DNA of 64,000 nt, from the NCBI RefSeq assembly GCF_001427985.1, contig NZ_LMSA01000003.1:1-64000 (forward strand), given 5' to 3'. Source of the DNA: Knoellia sp. Soil729 (GTDB taxonomy: Bacteria > Actinomycetota > Actinomycetes > Actinomycetales > Dermatophilaceae). This document shows positions 1 to 8,209 of this stretch, piece after piece. Within the stretch, counting starts at the first letter, position 1. Each line of letters opens with the position of its first letter. Under the pieces are notes generated by a model that was given only the letters and a program-made list of their open reading frames with translations, did no database searches and was not told the origin of the DNA. Position numbers and translations under genes: made by a program.

Positions 1-100
1 CACCAAGTACTCCGCCACCATCGACGCCTTCTCCACCGACGACCAGTTCCGCCGCATTCCAACCTCCCAAGTGACTCACACTCAGGTTGACAGGAAGGGT
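1..100. other. Left-edge fragment, possible 3' end of an upstream gene
   Basis: Read in frame 2 of the plus strand, the first ~55 bases give TKYSATIDAFSTDDQFRR with nearly every codon ending in C or G, as in real genes here. After about base 55 the third positions lose that bias, and the frame runs on without a nearby stop. This could be the tail of a gene broken by a frameshift, or an edge of a rearranged segment. The opposite strand also reads with high third-position GC, so even the strand is uncertain. I do not recognise the protein. Confidence 0.25.
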
Positions 101-574
101 TCATTCTTGAATAGGCCGTACGTGGCACTGTGCCTCAGTACTGCTGGATGGCTCTCTGGGAGTGAGCCCGAACATCTCGGGCAGGTGCGACGCACGGCCC
201 TCTGCCTCCAGGGCCTGGGCGACCGTGCTAACCGGCCGGGACCAGGGCCACACGTGCATTGCCATGATTGTCAGGGGCACGGCGGCGCCGACCGCGTAGG
301 TCAGGAGTCCGCCCTCAAGGGCACAGGGAACGACGAGCGACCCGATGGCGATGGCCTCGATCAGAGCGAGGTGGAGCATCATGGAGCTCTGCCAGCGCTG
401 CTGCACCCGTGTCTCGGCCTCTGCGTCGCTCATCGTCGAGTCGAGTGCCGGAACTCGGTAGCCAATGGCTTCGACGATGAGGTGGACGACACCCCCGGCG
501 AGCTGCGCGAGCACCAGCCACGCCGGGGAGACCAGCGACGCTTCGTGTGGTGTGGACGCTCGCCACGCGCCCAT
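101..574 (-). CDS. Small membrane protein of unknown function
   Basis: A protein of about 157 residues. I start it at the ATG at 574 because the longer reading would run across the aroC start on the other strand. Two or three hydrophobic stretches are visible: one around SPAWLVLAQLAGGVVHLIVEA, one around MLHLALIEAIAIGSLVV and one around LLTYAVGAAVPLTIMAM. A polar, acidic segment rich in D and E lies between the first two, which suggests a short loop. The C-terminus is hydrophilic. I recognise no family. It is transcribed divergently from aroC with only about 50 bp between the starts, so the two promoters must lie close together. Alternative: an over-called ORF, but the clean hydrophobic periodicity argues for a real protein. 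Confidence 0.5.
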   Translation of the reverse strand: MGAWRASTPHEASLVSPAWLVLAQLAGGVVHLIVEAIGYRVPALDSTMSDAEAETRVQQRWQSSMMLHLALIEAIAIGSLVVPCALEGGLLTYAVGAAVPLTIMAMHVWPWSRPVSTVAQALEAEGRASHLPEMFGLTPREPSSSTEAQCHVRPIQE

Positions 575-623
575 TGTCTGAGCACCACACGGGCACTGCG
601 ACTCACCGTGGGAGGATCTGGCC

Positions 624-1847
624 ATGCTTCGTTGGTTGACCGCAGGTGAGTCGCACGGCCCTGCCCTCCTGGCCACGATCGACGGCCTTCCAGCCGGCGT
701 CGAGGTGACTCGCGCGGATGTCGCCGAGGCACTGGCCCGTCGCCGGTTGGGCTATGGGCGAGGCGCTCGGATGAAGTTCGAGCAGGATGAGGTCGAGTTC
801 CTCGGCGGCGTCCGGCACGGGCTGACGATGGGGTCGCCCGTCGCGATCCGCATCGGCAACACGGAGTGGCCCAAGTGGCAGACCGTCATGTCGGCCGACC
901 CCGTCTCGGACGAGGCCTACGCCGCGTCCAACGACGTCAACGCCGACAAGGAGATCGCCCGCAACCGACCGCTGACTCGCCCCCGTCCGGGGCACGCGGA
1001 CCTCGTCGGGATGCAGAAGTACGGCTTCGACGATGCGCGCCCGGTGCTCGAACGCGCCTCCGCCCGCGAGACCGCCGCCCGGGTGGCGCTCGGTGAGGTC
1101 GCCTCGCGCTTCCTCGAGCAGGCCTACGGGATCCGGCTGGTGTCGCACACCGTGTCGATGGGCGGGGCCGGTGTCGCCGACGACGCGCCGTTGCCGACCC
1201 CCGACCAGGTCGCCGAGATCGACGCCAACCCGGTCCGGACCCTCGATGCGGACGGCGCGGCCGCGATGGTGGCCGAGGTCGAGGCCGCCAAGAAGGACGG
1301 CGACACCCTCGGCGGGGTCGTCGAGGTCGTCGCCTACGGACTGCCGCCTGGCCTGGGCTCGCACGTGCACTGGGACCGTCGCCTGGACGCGCGGCTCGCC
1401 GGAGCCCTCATGGGCATCCAGGCCATCAAGGGGGTCGAGGTCGGGGACGGCTTCCGCACGGCAGCCCGCCGGGGGTCGGCGGCGCACGACGAGATGGAGC
1501 GCGACGACTCGGGCACCATCCGACGCCGGACCGGACGCGCCGGCGGCACCGAGGGCGGCATGTCCAACGGCGACGTGCTGCGCGTGCGCGCCGCGATGAA
1601 GCCCATCTCCACCGTCCCGCGTGCCCTCGACACCATTGACACGACGGGTGAGGCGGAGGCCAAGGCCATCCACCAGCGCTCGGACGTGACCGCCGTGCCC
1701 GCAGCCGGGGTCGTCGCCGAGGCCATGGTCGCCCTCGTCCTGGCCGAGGCCTGCCTGGAGAAGTTCGGCGGCGACTCGGTCGAGGAGACGCGACGCAACC
1801 ACGCGGCATACCTTGCCGCCATCCCCGGGACGATGCGCTCATGGTGA
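624..1847 (+). CDS. aroC: Chorismate synthase
   Basis: Chorismate synthase turns 5-enolpyruvylshikimate-3-phosphate into chorismate, the last shikimate-pathway step, using reduced FMN without net redox change. The 407-residue product begins [15 protein letters not shown], which contains the GESHG signature, and carries RPGHADL and the arginine-rich [13 protein letters not shown] segment that builds the flavin and substrate pocket. Length is normal for the family. The ATG at 624 follows a strong GGAGG site at 611-615. The stop overlaps the aroK start by 7 bp, so aroC-aroK-aroB should be one transcript with coupled translation. The chorismate it makes is the substrate of trpE, found at 50157 in the same window. 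Confidence 0.97.
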   Translation: MLRWLTAGESHGPALLATIDGLPAGVEVTRADVAEALARRRLGYGRGARMKFEQDEVEFLGGVRHGLTMGSPVAIRIGNTEWPKWQTVMSADPVSDEAYAASNDVNADKEIARNRPLTRPRPGHADLVGMQKYGFDDARPVLERASARETAARVALGEVASRFLEQAYGIRLVSHTVSMGGAGVADDAPLPTPDQVAEIDANPVRTLDADGAAAMVAEVEAAKKDGDTLGGVVEVVAYGLPPGLGSHVHWDRRLDARLAGALMGIQAIKGVEVGDGFRTAARRGSAAHDEMERDDSGTIRRRTGRAGGTEGGMSNGDVLRVRAAMKPISTVPRALDTIDTTGEAEAKAIHQRSDVTAVPAAGVVAEAMVALVLAEACLEKFGGDSVEETRRNHAAYLAAIPGTMRSW

Positions 1848-2368
1848 CCACGGAGCAGGCGCGCCCGGCCGTCGTCCTCGTCGGCCCGCCCGGGGCAGGC
1901 AAGACGACCATCGGGCAGGCCCTCGCCGCGGCGCTGGGGGTGGACTTCCACGACACCGACACGGCGATCGAGGCAGACCAGGGGTGCTCGATCTCGGACA
2001 TCTTCGTCCTCCAGGGGGAGCCGGCCTTCCGCGCCCTCGAGCGGGCCGAGGTGGCTCGTGCCCTCAGTGCCGAACGTGGCGTCGTCGCCCTCGGCGGCGG
2101 CGCCCCGATGGATCCCGAGACCCGGGGAGTCCTCGAGGACCACGTCGTCGTGTTCCTCGACGTCGCCATCGCGGACTCAGCCAAGCGCGTGGGCTTCGAC
2201 GGGAGCCGGCCGCTGCTCGCCATCAACCCACGCGCCTCCTGGACCAAGCTCATGAACGAACGCCGGCCGACCTACGAGTCCGTCGCGACGCACCGCGTCG
2301 ACACGGCGGGGCGCGCCGTCGCCGACATCGTCGAGGAGATCGTCGGACGCCTGCAGGCTTCCCGATGA
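1841..2368 (+). CDS. aroK: Shikimate kinase
   Basis: ATP-dependent phosphorylation of shikimate at the 3-hydroxyl, cytoplasmic. The 175-residue protein has a P-loop GPPGAGKT at residues 15-22, the DTD segment just after it, and a GGG motif near residue 80 (LGGGAPM) that in the family binds shikimate. The LID arginine is in the [12 protein letters not shown] stretch. The start ATG lies inside the end of aroC and its stop forms ATGA with aroB, so both junctions are overlapping. Domain content and length are those of a monofunctional AroK. Confidence 0.96.
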   Translation: MVTTEQARPAVVLVGPPGAGKTTIGQALAAALGVDFHDTDTAIEADQGCSISDIFVLQGEPAFRALERAEVARALSAERGVVALGGGAPMDPETRGVLEDHVVVFLDVAIADSAKRVGFDGSRPLLAINPRASWTKLMNERRPTYESVATHRVDTAGRAVADIVEEIVGRLQASR

Positions 2369-3429
2369 GCGTGGTCTCCGTCGGTGGCGACTACGACGTC
2401 GTCATCGAGGCTGGGTGCTCGTCACGGGTCGCCGGCCTCGTCGGTGAGGGCGTGCAGCGTGCGCTCGTCGTCCATCCCGAGTCGATGCGCGCCCTGGGAG
2501 AGCAGGTCGCAACCTCCCTGCGGGACAGGGACATCGAGGCGTATGCCGTGTGCGTTCCTGACGCCGAGAACGCCAAGACCGCGGCCGTCGCGGCCGACCT
2601 GTGGGCCCTGCTCGGCCAGCACGGCTTCACCCGCACCGATGTCGTCGTCGGGGTCGGGGGAGGGACCGTGACCGACCTCGCGGGCTTCGTCGCCGCCACC
2701 TGGCTGCGCGGGGTCCCGGTGATCCAGGTGCCCACCACGCTGCTCGGCATGGTCGACGCTGCCGTTGGCGGCAAGACCGGCATCAACACCGCCGAGGGCA
2801 AGAACCTCGTTGGCTCGTTCCACCCGCCGCGCGCCGTACTGTGCGATGTCGACGTGCTGGCGACCCTGCCGCGGGCGGACTATGTCGCCGGCATGGCCGA
2901 GATCGTCAAGGCCGGCTTCATCGTCGACCCCGTCATCCTCGACCTCGTCGCGGCGGACCCCGAGGCAGCCACCCGACCCGATGGCCCGCACACCCTCGAG
3001 CTCATCGAGCGCGCGATCGTCGTCAAGGCCGACGTGGTGAGCCAGGACCTCAAGGAGTCCTCGCTGCGCGAGATCCTCAACTACGGGCACACGTTCGCCC
3101 ACGCCATCGAGCACGTGGAGCACTACCAGCGCCGCCACGGTGAGGCGGTCGCGATCGGCATGGTCTTCGCAGCCGAGCTGGCCTGTGCGGCAGGCATACT
3201 CGCACGCGAAGGCGTCGACCTCCACCGATCCGTGTTGCAGTCCGTGGGCCTTCCCACGTCCTACGAGCCCGGCCGGTGGCAGGAGCTCGAGACGGCGATG
3301 CGCCGCGACAAGAAGACCCGCGGCTCGCTGCTGCGCTTCGTCGTCCTCGAGGACCTCGCCCGACCCGTGCGGCTGGAAGGCCCCACGGACGAGCAGCTGC
3401 ACACGGCATACGTCGCAGTGAGCCGCTGA
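2365..3429 (+). CDS. aroB: 3-dehydroquinate synthase
   Basis: Converts DAHP to 3-dehydroquinate, the second shikimate step, using NAD and a divalent metal. The 354-residue product has the NAD-binding GGGTVTDLAGF segment, the VPTTLLGMVDAAVGGKTGIN signature region and the metal-ligand region that includes EIVKAGF and NYGHTFAHAIEH. The start ATG at 2365 shares ATGA with the aroK stop. A longer upstream reading is open in the same frame but would lie on top of aroK, so I reject it. In many relatives aroQ follows; here the next gene is on the opposite strand, and dehydroquinate dehydratase is not in the window. Confidence 0.96.
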   Translation: MSVVSVGGDYDVVIEAGCSSRVAGLVGEGVQRALVVHPESMRALGEQVATSLRDRDIEAYAVCVPDAENAKTAAVAADLWALLGQHGFTRTDVVVGVGGGTVTDLAGFVAATWLRGVPVIQVPTTLLGMVDAAVGGKTGINTAEGKNLVGSFHPPRAVLCDVDVLATLPRADYVAGMAEIVKAGFIVDPVILDLVAADPEAATRPDGPHTLELIERAIVVKADVVSQDLKESSLREILNYGHTFAHAIEHVEHYQRRHGEAVAIGMVFAAELACAAGILAREGVDLHRSVLQSVGLPTSYEPGRWQELETAMRRDKKTRGSLLRFVVLEDLARPVRLEGPTDEQLHTAYVAVSR

Positions 3430-3462
3430 ACCACCGGGTGCTCCGTCAAGCGGCCAGACGGG

Positions 3463-4200
3463 TCAACGACCTCGGCGCGCGCTCTCTGCGGGGGTGAGCA
3501 GGGCCTGGAACCGCTCCGCGTCACCGGTGCGCGGCAGGTTGTTGAACATGACGTAGGGCGAGGGCCGGTCGGCGACGAGGTCGCGCAGCCTGCGCAGCTC
3601 GACATCCGTGTGCACGTGCCGCGACCCCGAGGTGCCGTGCAGCCGGTAGTAGGTCCGGTCGGGGGTCACCGTCTCGGCATGCATGGGGTCGACGACGTGG
3701 ACGAGGTCCAGCTCCGCACACAGGTTCCCGACCAGCTGCGTGGGCCAGTCACCACGTGGCTCCCACAGCAGCCTCCCGGTGGGACGCTCCACCTGTGTCA
3801 GGAAGCTGCGCAGCCGGGCCACGTTCTCGCCCGTGGGGCGAAAGCTCCTCGGGCACTGCAGCAGCACCGCCGTGGCGTGCAGGATGCGCGCGCACTCGAG
3901 GGTGCGCTGCCAGGCCGCGAGGACGGGCGGTGTCGTGCGGAACCCTCCCACCTGTCCCATGGCGTCCTGCGGCAGGGGACGCTTGAGGCGCCGGTAGGTG
4001 GGACTGCTGGACTCGTGGGTGACGACCTGCCAGGCCTTCATCGTGAACTCGAACCCGGCCGGTACCTGGGTCCTCCAGCGCAAGAGCACGGCGTCCGACG
4101 GTGGGTCGTAGAAGGTGTGCTGCACCTCGAGCACCGGGAAGCGGCGCACATAGGCGGCTTGGGCGACCGTCCAGCCGCACAGCCCGACGCGCACGTCCAC
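3463..4200 (-). CDS. DUF72 family protein
   Basis: A protein of about 245 residues that begins VDVRVGLCGWTVAQAAYV and continues to VLEVQHTFYDPPSD, the pattern that opens DUF72 proteins (a TIM-barrel-like family of unknown biochemical role). Conserved blocks further on include FEFTMKAWQVVTH, VLLQCPRSFRPT, LLWEPRGDW and the C-terminal YYRLHGTSG and YVMFNNLPRTGDA. The start chosen is the GTG at 4200, only 14 bp after the stop of the helical protein upstream, so it is probably the last gene of the same minus-strand transcript. It is convergent with aroB. The biological function of the family is not established. Confidence 0.85.
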   Translation of the reverse strand: MDVRVGLCGWTVAQAAYVRRFPVLEVQHTFYDPPSDAVLLRWRTQVPAGFEFTMKAWQVVTHESSSPTYRRLKRPLPQDAMGQVGGFRTTPPVLAAWQRTLECARILHATAVLLQCPRSFRPTGENVARLRSFLTQVERPTGRLLWEPRGDWPTQLVGNLCAELDLVHVVDPMHAETVTPDRTYYRLHGTSGSRHVHTDVELRRLRDLVADRPSPYVMFNNLPRTGDAERFQALLTPAESARRGR

Positions 4201-4214
4201 GTGGCGCTCCGTCC

Positions 4215-4739
4215 TCAGCCGGTGACCATGATCTGGGCAGCAGTCTCCTTGACCTGGGCGTTGGCCCACCGCATCTGTCGCAGCGTCTGCGGATGGCAGT
4301 CCTCCGCCAGCTCGAGCAGCTCGACGTCGCGCATCGCCTGGGCCGTCTGCGCGAGAACCTCCCAGTCCAGGGACACGCCAGCCGCGACGCGGTGCAGGTG
4401 CCGCAGATCTGCGAGGAGCAGAAGGCCCGGCTCGTGGAACCGACCGGTGAGCTCGGAGGTCTTCTGCTTGAGCCGGGACAGCAGCGCCGTCTCGTCCTCG
4501 GGTTCCGGGTCGAGCTCGAGGTCGTGGTCGCGACCGATCTCGGCCAGCCGGCGGACATGCTCCTGCGACCAGCGCGCGACGTCGCGGGCAACGTAGAAGA
4601 TCTCGTGGTTGGCCTTCTGCTGGTCCGAGAGGTTGAGCAGTGCACCGGCCAGGTCGTTCTCGCTCCGGTGCAGCTCCTCGATGGCCATGCCGATCCTGGT
4701 CCCGCGCGAGGGCCGCCGGGGCGCGCTCGAGCCGCTCAT
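4215..4739 (-). CDS. Helical protein of unknown function paired with the molybdoenzyme
   Basis: A 174-residue, charged, largely alpha-helical soluble protein with no signal peptide and no hydrophobic segment. The N-terminal ~20 residues are basic and low in complexity. The rest looks like four or five amphipathic helices, with a conserved-looking core HRSENDLAGALLNLSDQQ followed by EIFYVARDVARWSQEHV. Histidines and acidic residues are frequent (IGRDHDLELDPEPED). I do not recognise the family; a ferritin-like or hemerythrin-like bundle is only a guess. Its ATG shares ATGA with the stop of the molybdopterin oxidoreductase upstream, which implies tight co-translation and a role as partner, chaperone or subunit of that enzyme. 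Confidence 0.65.
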   Translation of the reverse strand: MSGSSAPRRPSRGTRIGMAIEELHRSENDLAGALLNLSDQQKANHEIFYVARDVARWSQEHVRRLAEIGRDHDLELDPEPEDETALLSRLKQKTSELTGRFHEPGLLLLADLRHLHRVAAGVSLDWEVLAQTAQAMRDVELLELAEDCHPQTLRQMRWANAQVKETAAQIMVTG

Positions 4740-7201
4740 CGTGCCACCTCCTCTGTCTGGATCTGCTCTTCGGCCAGCGCAGCGTCGCCGCCTGTGGTCG
4801 GGGGCACGCTGGCAGGGTCGACCGGCCTCGATGCGGTGGTGGTCGGCGCCGGCGCCGCACGTCCCTGCGAGGCCTCCACGCGGGTCGCCGCTGCAGCAGC
4901 GGTCTTGAAGATGGGCTGCTTCGACGCGGGGTCCCAGTCCGTGAGGGTGAGCTCGTTGGCGGCGCGTCCCGAGTCCGTGGGGTGGTCGCCGCCGCTGGTG
5001 TCCCAGTAGCCGTAGTGGAAGGGCAGGAAGAGCGACCCCTCTCGAATCCCACTGATCCGCAGCCGGGCCGTGACCTCGCCGCGTGGCGTCGTCACGCGCA
5101 GGACGTCGCCCTCCTGCCAGCCGTGCTCCGCCGCGTCGACGGCCGAGGCCTCGACCCAGACGTCCGGGGCAGCGGCCTGCAGCTGCGGCGCCCGGCCTGT
5201 CTTGGTCCGGGTGTGGAAGTGGTAGAGCGTGCGCCCGGTGATGAGCTGGAACGGGTAGTCCTCTGAGGGCAGCTCGTGGGGAGGAAGGTACTCGGCGGCC
5301 TTGAGCACCGCCTTGCCCTGCGGGTTCAGCGCCTTGTACTCGGTGGGTGACACCGGTGCACCGGTGACGAGGTCGCGGCCATAGCTCTCGCAGTACTCCG
5401 GGTCCGACCAGAACTTCCCGTCGACGTAGATGCGTTCGGTGCCGTCCGGGTGCTCGTCGTTGCAGGGCCACTGGATGCCGCTGCCGCCCCGCAGCTTGTC
5501 GTAGGTGATGCCGGTGTAGTCGCAGGGCCGGCCACGGCTGCACTCCTTCCATCCCTCGAAGGCCTGCTCGGGCGTCGTCCACTTGACCAGTGGCTCGCCG
5601 TCCTTGTCGCGCAGGTCGAGCCTGCGGGCGTAGTCCACGAAGATGTCGAGGTCGCTGCGTGCCTCCCCGGGTGGGTCGACAGCCTTCTCCGAGAGGTGGA
5701 CCGTGCGGTCGACGTTGGTGAACGTGCCGGTCTTCTCGCCCCACGTCGCGGCGGGCAGAACGACGTCGGCGAGCTGGGCGGTCTCGGACAGGAAGATGTC
5801 CTGGACCACGAGGAAGAGTCGGTCCTGGGAGAGGATGCTGCGCATCCTCGCCAGCTCCGGCATGGACACCGCCGGGTTGGTCGCGCTCACGTAGAGGAAG
5901 CGCACGGAGCCGTCCTCGACATAACGCATGATCTGCATCGCGTGCGTGGGGGCGGTGTAGTGCGGGATGTCCATCGGGTCGATGTTCCACACCTTGGCGA
6001 GGTCCTTGACGTGGGAGTCGTTGGACCAGTTGCGGAAGCCGGCGAGGTCACCGTCAGCGCCGGCCTCGCGGGTGTTCTGGGCAGTCGGCTGGCCGTTCAT
6101 CTGCAGGACCCCGCACCCGGGCTTCCCGAGCATGCCGCGCACGATGTGGATGTTGTTGACCTGGACGGCGGCCGCTGTGGCCTGGTGCGACTGGTAGAAG
6201 CCCTGGAGCACGGTGGACATCAGCCGCTCGGAGGTGCCGATCAGCCGGGCCGCTTCACGCAGCTGCTCTGCCGGGACGCCGCAGACCTCGGCCGCCCGTT
6301 CGGTGGAGTAGTCCTTGAGCATCTTCTCGAGCTCGTCGAAGCCGACGGCATGGGCGTCGATGTAGTCGTGGTCCACCCAGTCCTGCTCCAGGATCTCGTG
6401 CAGGAGCGCGTTCATGAGCATCACGTTGGTGCCCGGTCGAGGTGCCAGGTGGATCGTGGCCGAGTCCGCGACGGGCGTCTGCCGTGGGTCGACACAGATG
6501 ACCTTCGGCGGGTTCGGTCCCGAGAGGCGGTCCAGGATGCGGCTCCACAGCACGGTCTGGGTCTCGGCCATGTTGTGGCCGTAGAGGCAGATGACGTCGG
6601 CGTGGTCGATGTCGGTGTAGGAGCCGGGCTGGCCGTCGGAGGCGAACGACTCCTTCAACGCCGCGGCGGCCGTCGCCGTGCACAGGCGCGTGTTGCCGTC
6701 GACGTGGCTGGTGCCGATGCCGCCGTGCGCGATGAGGCCCAGGGTGTAGTACTCCTCCAGGAACAGCTGGCCGGTGGTGTAGAACGCGATCGAGCTGGGT
6801 CCGCGCTCTGCCAGGAGCTCCTTGGTGCGGTTGGCGACGGCCGACATGGCGGTCTCCCAGTCGGTCTCCACCAGTTCTCCGTTGCGACGGATGAGGGGCT
6901 TGGTGAGCCGGTCCGGGGAGGAGTTCGCCTGCCAGCCGTAGAGGTCCTTGGGCCCGAGTCGTCCGTGGTTGACCCGGTCCACTGCCCGGCCCCGGACACC
7001 GACGATCTGCTCGTCCTTGACGGCGATGTCGAGGCCGTCGCCGTTGGAGTGCAGGATCGTCGCCGACTGCACCCACCGGTCGACGTCCTGCGGCGTCAGC
7101 CCGTCGGCGAGGAAGGAGTCGACGCGCACGGGCCACTCCTCCCCGGGTCCGTACGGCGTACGCGTGCCCCAGGGCTCGGCGATCCGGTCTGTTCGTCCCA
7201 T
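4736..7201 (-). CDS. Molybdopterin oxidoreductase, assimilatory nitrate reductase-like, lacking the N-terminal Fe-S cysteines
   Basis: An 821-residue cytoplasmic member of the DMSO-reductase superfamily; no Tat signal is present. The block HVDGNTRLCTATAAA puts a cysteine at residue 174 where NasA/NapA-type enzymes carry the molybdenum ligand, and motifs for the bis-MGD cofactor follow (VICVDPRQTP, QDIFLSETAQLADVVLPA, LITGRTLYHFHT). The N-terminal region that normally binds a [4Fe-4S] cluster is present in outline (VQSATILHSNGDGLDI ... NHGRLGPKD), but the four cysteines are replaced by T48, H51, D55 and G83. The last ~55 residues are a low-complexity A/P/T-rich tail. Its substrate is unknown. 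RBS AAGGAG precedes the ATG. It forms ATGA with the helical protein downstream. Confidence 0.85.
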   Translation of the reverse strand: MGRTDRIAEPWGTRTPYGPGEEWPVRVDSFLADGLTPQDVDRWVQSATILHSNGDGLDIAVKDEQIVGVRGRAVDRVNHGRLGPKDLYGWQANSSPDRLTKPLIRRNGELVETDWETAMSAVANRTKELLAERGPSSIAFYTTGQLFLEEYYTLGLIAHGGIGTSHVDGNTRLCTATAAAALKESFASDGQPGSYTDIDHADVICLYGHNMAETQTVLWSRILDRLSGPNPPKVICVDPRQTPVADSATIHLAPRPGTNVMLMNALLHEILEQDWVDHDYIDAHAVGFDELEKMLKDYSTERAAEVCGVPAEQLREAARLIGTSERLMSTVLQGFYQSHQATAAAVQVNNIHIVRGMLGKPGCGVLQMNGQPTAQNTREAGADGDLAGFRNWSNDSHVKDLAKVWNIDPMDIPHYTAPTHAMQIMRYVEDGSVRFLYVSATNPAVSMPELARMRSILSQDRLFLVVQDIFLSETAQLADVVLPAATWGEKTGTFTNVDRTVHLSEKAVDPPGEARSDLDIFVDYARRLDLRDKDGEPLVKWTTPEQAFEGWKECSRGRPCDYTGITYDKLRGGSGIQWPCNDEHPDGTERIYVDGKFWSDPEYCESYGRDLVTGAPVSPTEYKALNPQGKAVLKAAEYLPPHELPSEDYPFQLITGRTLYHFHTRTKTGRAPQLQAAAPDVWVEASAVDAAEHGWQEGDVLRVTTPRGEVTARLRISGIREGSLFLPFHYGYWDTSGGDHPTDSGRAANELTLTDWDPASKQPIFKTAAAAATRVEASQGRAAPAPTTTASRPVDPASVPPTTGGDAALAEEQIQTEEVAR

Positions 7202-7248
7202 GCCATCCGCTCCTTGTCCATTGCCGTACCGGTTGCGATTGCTGTGGT

Positions 7249-7268
7249 GGGCCCGCCAGATGGGGCCC
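7249..7268. terminator. Small GC hairpin between ABC genes and the molybdoenzyme gene
   Basis: Two GGGCCC blocks (7249-7254 and 7263-7268), each its own reverse complement, enclose 8 bases. This gives a 6-bp perfect stem in the 75-bp gap between the permease stop and the oxidoreductase start. No T-run follows on either strand, so it may be a weak terminator or attenuator, or may have no function. Confidence 0.25.
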
Positions 7269-7276
7269 GTGAGTGC

Positions 7277-8209
7277 TCAGCCCTGCTTCGCCGTCGTGGC
7301 GATGCCGTCGAGGATGTAGCGCTGGGCGAAGGCGAAGACCAGGACCATGGGCAGGGTCGCGAGGAGGGTCGCCGCCATCGCGATCTCCCAGTGGTACTCG
7401 CCGCTGAGCGCATAGCCGTCGACGATCTGCTTGAGGCCCCGGGGCATCGTGAAGTAGTCCGGCGTCTGCAGGTAGATCAGTGGCTTCATGAGGTCCGACC
7501 AGCTCGCCTTGAGCTCGAAGACGAAGACGATGATCAGCGCCGGCCGGCACAGCGGCAGCGCGATCCGCCAGAACATGCGCAGGTAGCCGCACCCGTCGAC
7601 GCGCGCGGCCTCGAACAGCTCCCGGGGGATGCCGAGGAAGAACTGCCTCAGCAGGAAGATGTAGAACGCGGTCCCGAAGAGGTTCGGCGCCCAGAGGGGG
7701 ATCTGGGTGTCGACGAAACCGAGCTTGTTCCAGATGAGGTAGACGGGGACCATCGTCACCGCGCCGGGCAGCATCATCGTCGACAGGACCAGCCCGAAGA
7801 GCACGTTCTTGCCACGGAACCTGAAGTAGGCGAAGCCGAACGCGACGAGGGCGCTCGAGAGGGTGACGGCGGTGGCCGCCATGAGGCCGACCGTCGTCGA
7901 GTTGAACAGCCAGCGCAGGACCGGCCCGGCGTTCCACACCTCCACGAAGTTCGACCACTGCACCTGCCTGGGGATGAGCCGGTTGTCGAAGACCTGGGAC
8001 TTCGGCTTGAGCGAGGCCGAGACGAGCCAGACGAGCGGGTAGACGAACATGGCCGTCGCCGCGAGCAGGATGAGCAGGTAGGCCGCCTGGGTGAGGCGCT
8101 CGCCGATGCTCGGTCGGCGGCCCGGGGACTCCTGGGGTTGGGCCGGGCGCAGGTCGGTTGCCGGTGGTGGGCCCGCCGGTACCGGCGGGGTCGTGACGTC
8201 GGTGCTCAT
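7277..8209 (-). CDS. Carbohydrate ABC transporter permease, MalG-like
   Basis: Inner membrane permease of a CUT1-type sugar importer, 310 residues. After a proline-rich cytoplasmic N-terminus of ~40 residues, six hydrophobic segments follow, starting with YLLILLAATAMFVYPLVWLVSA. The EAA loop that contacts the ATPase reads EAARVDGCGYLRMFWRIALP. The start ATG at 8209 shares ATGA with the stop of the MalF-like gene. A longer reading exists upstream in frame but it lies on top of that gene. No ATPase gene is present in the cluster; a shared MsiK-like ATPase elsewhere is the usual actinobacterial solution. Confidence 0.9.
   Translation of the reverse strand: MSTDVTTPPVPAGPPPATDLRPAQPQESPGRRPSIGERLTQAAYLLILLAATAMFVYPLVWLVSASLKPKSQVFDNRLIPRQVQWSNFVEVWNAGPVLRWLFNSTTVGLMAATAVTLSSALVAFGFAYFRFRGKNVLFGLVLSTMMLPGAVTMVPVYLIWNKLGFVDTQIPLWAPNLFGTAFYIFLLRQFFLGIPRELFEAARVDGCGYLRMFWRIALPLCRPALIIVFVFELKASWSDLMKPLIYLQTPDYFTMPRGLKQIVDGYALSGEYHWEIAMAATLLATLPMVLVFAFAQRYILDGIATTAKQG

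Noticed and set aside
1813-3429. Extended aroB start giving a 538-residue protein
   Set aside because: The extra N-terminus lies over aroK in another frame and is low in complexity; [14 protein letters not shown] is the conserved start.
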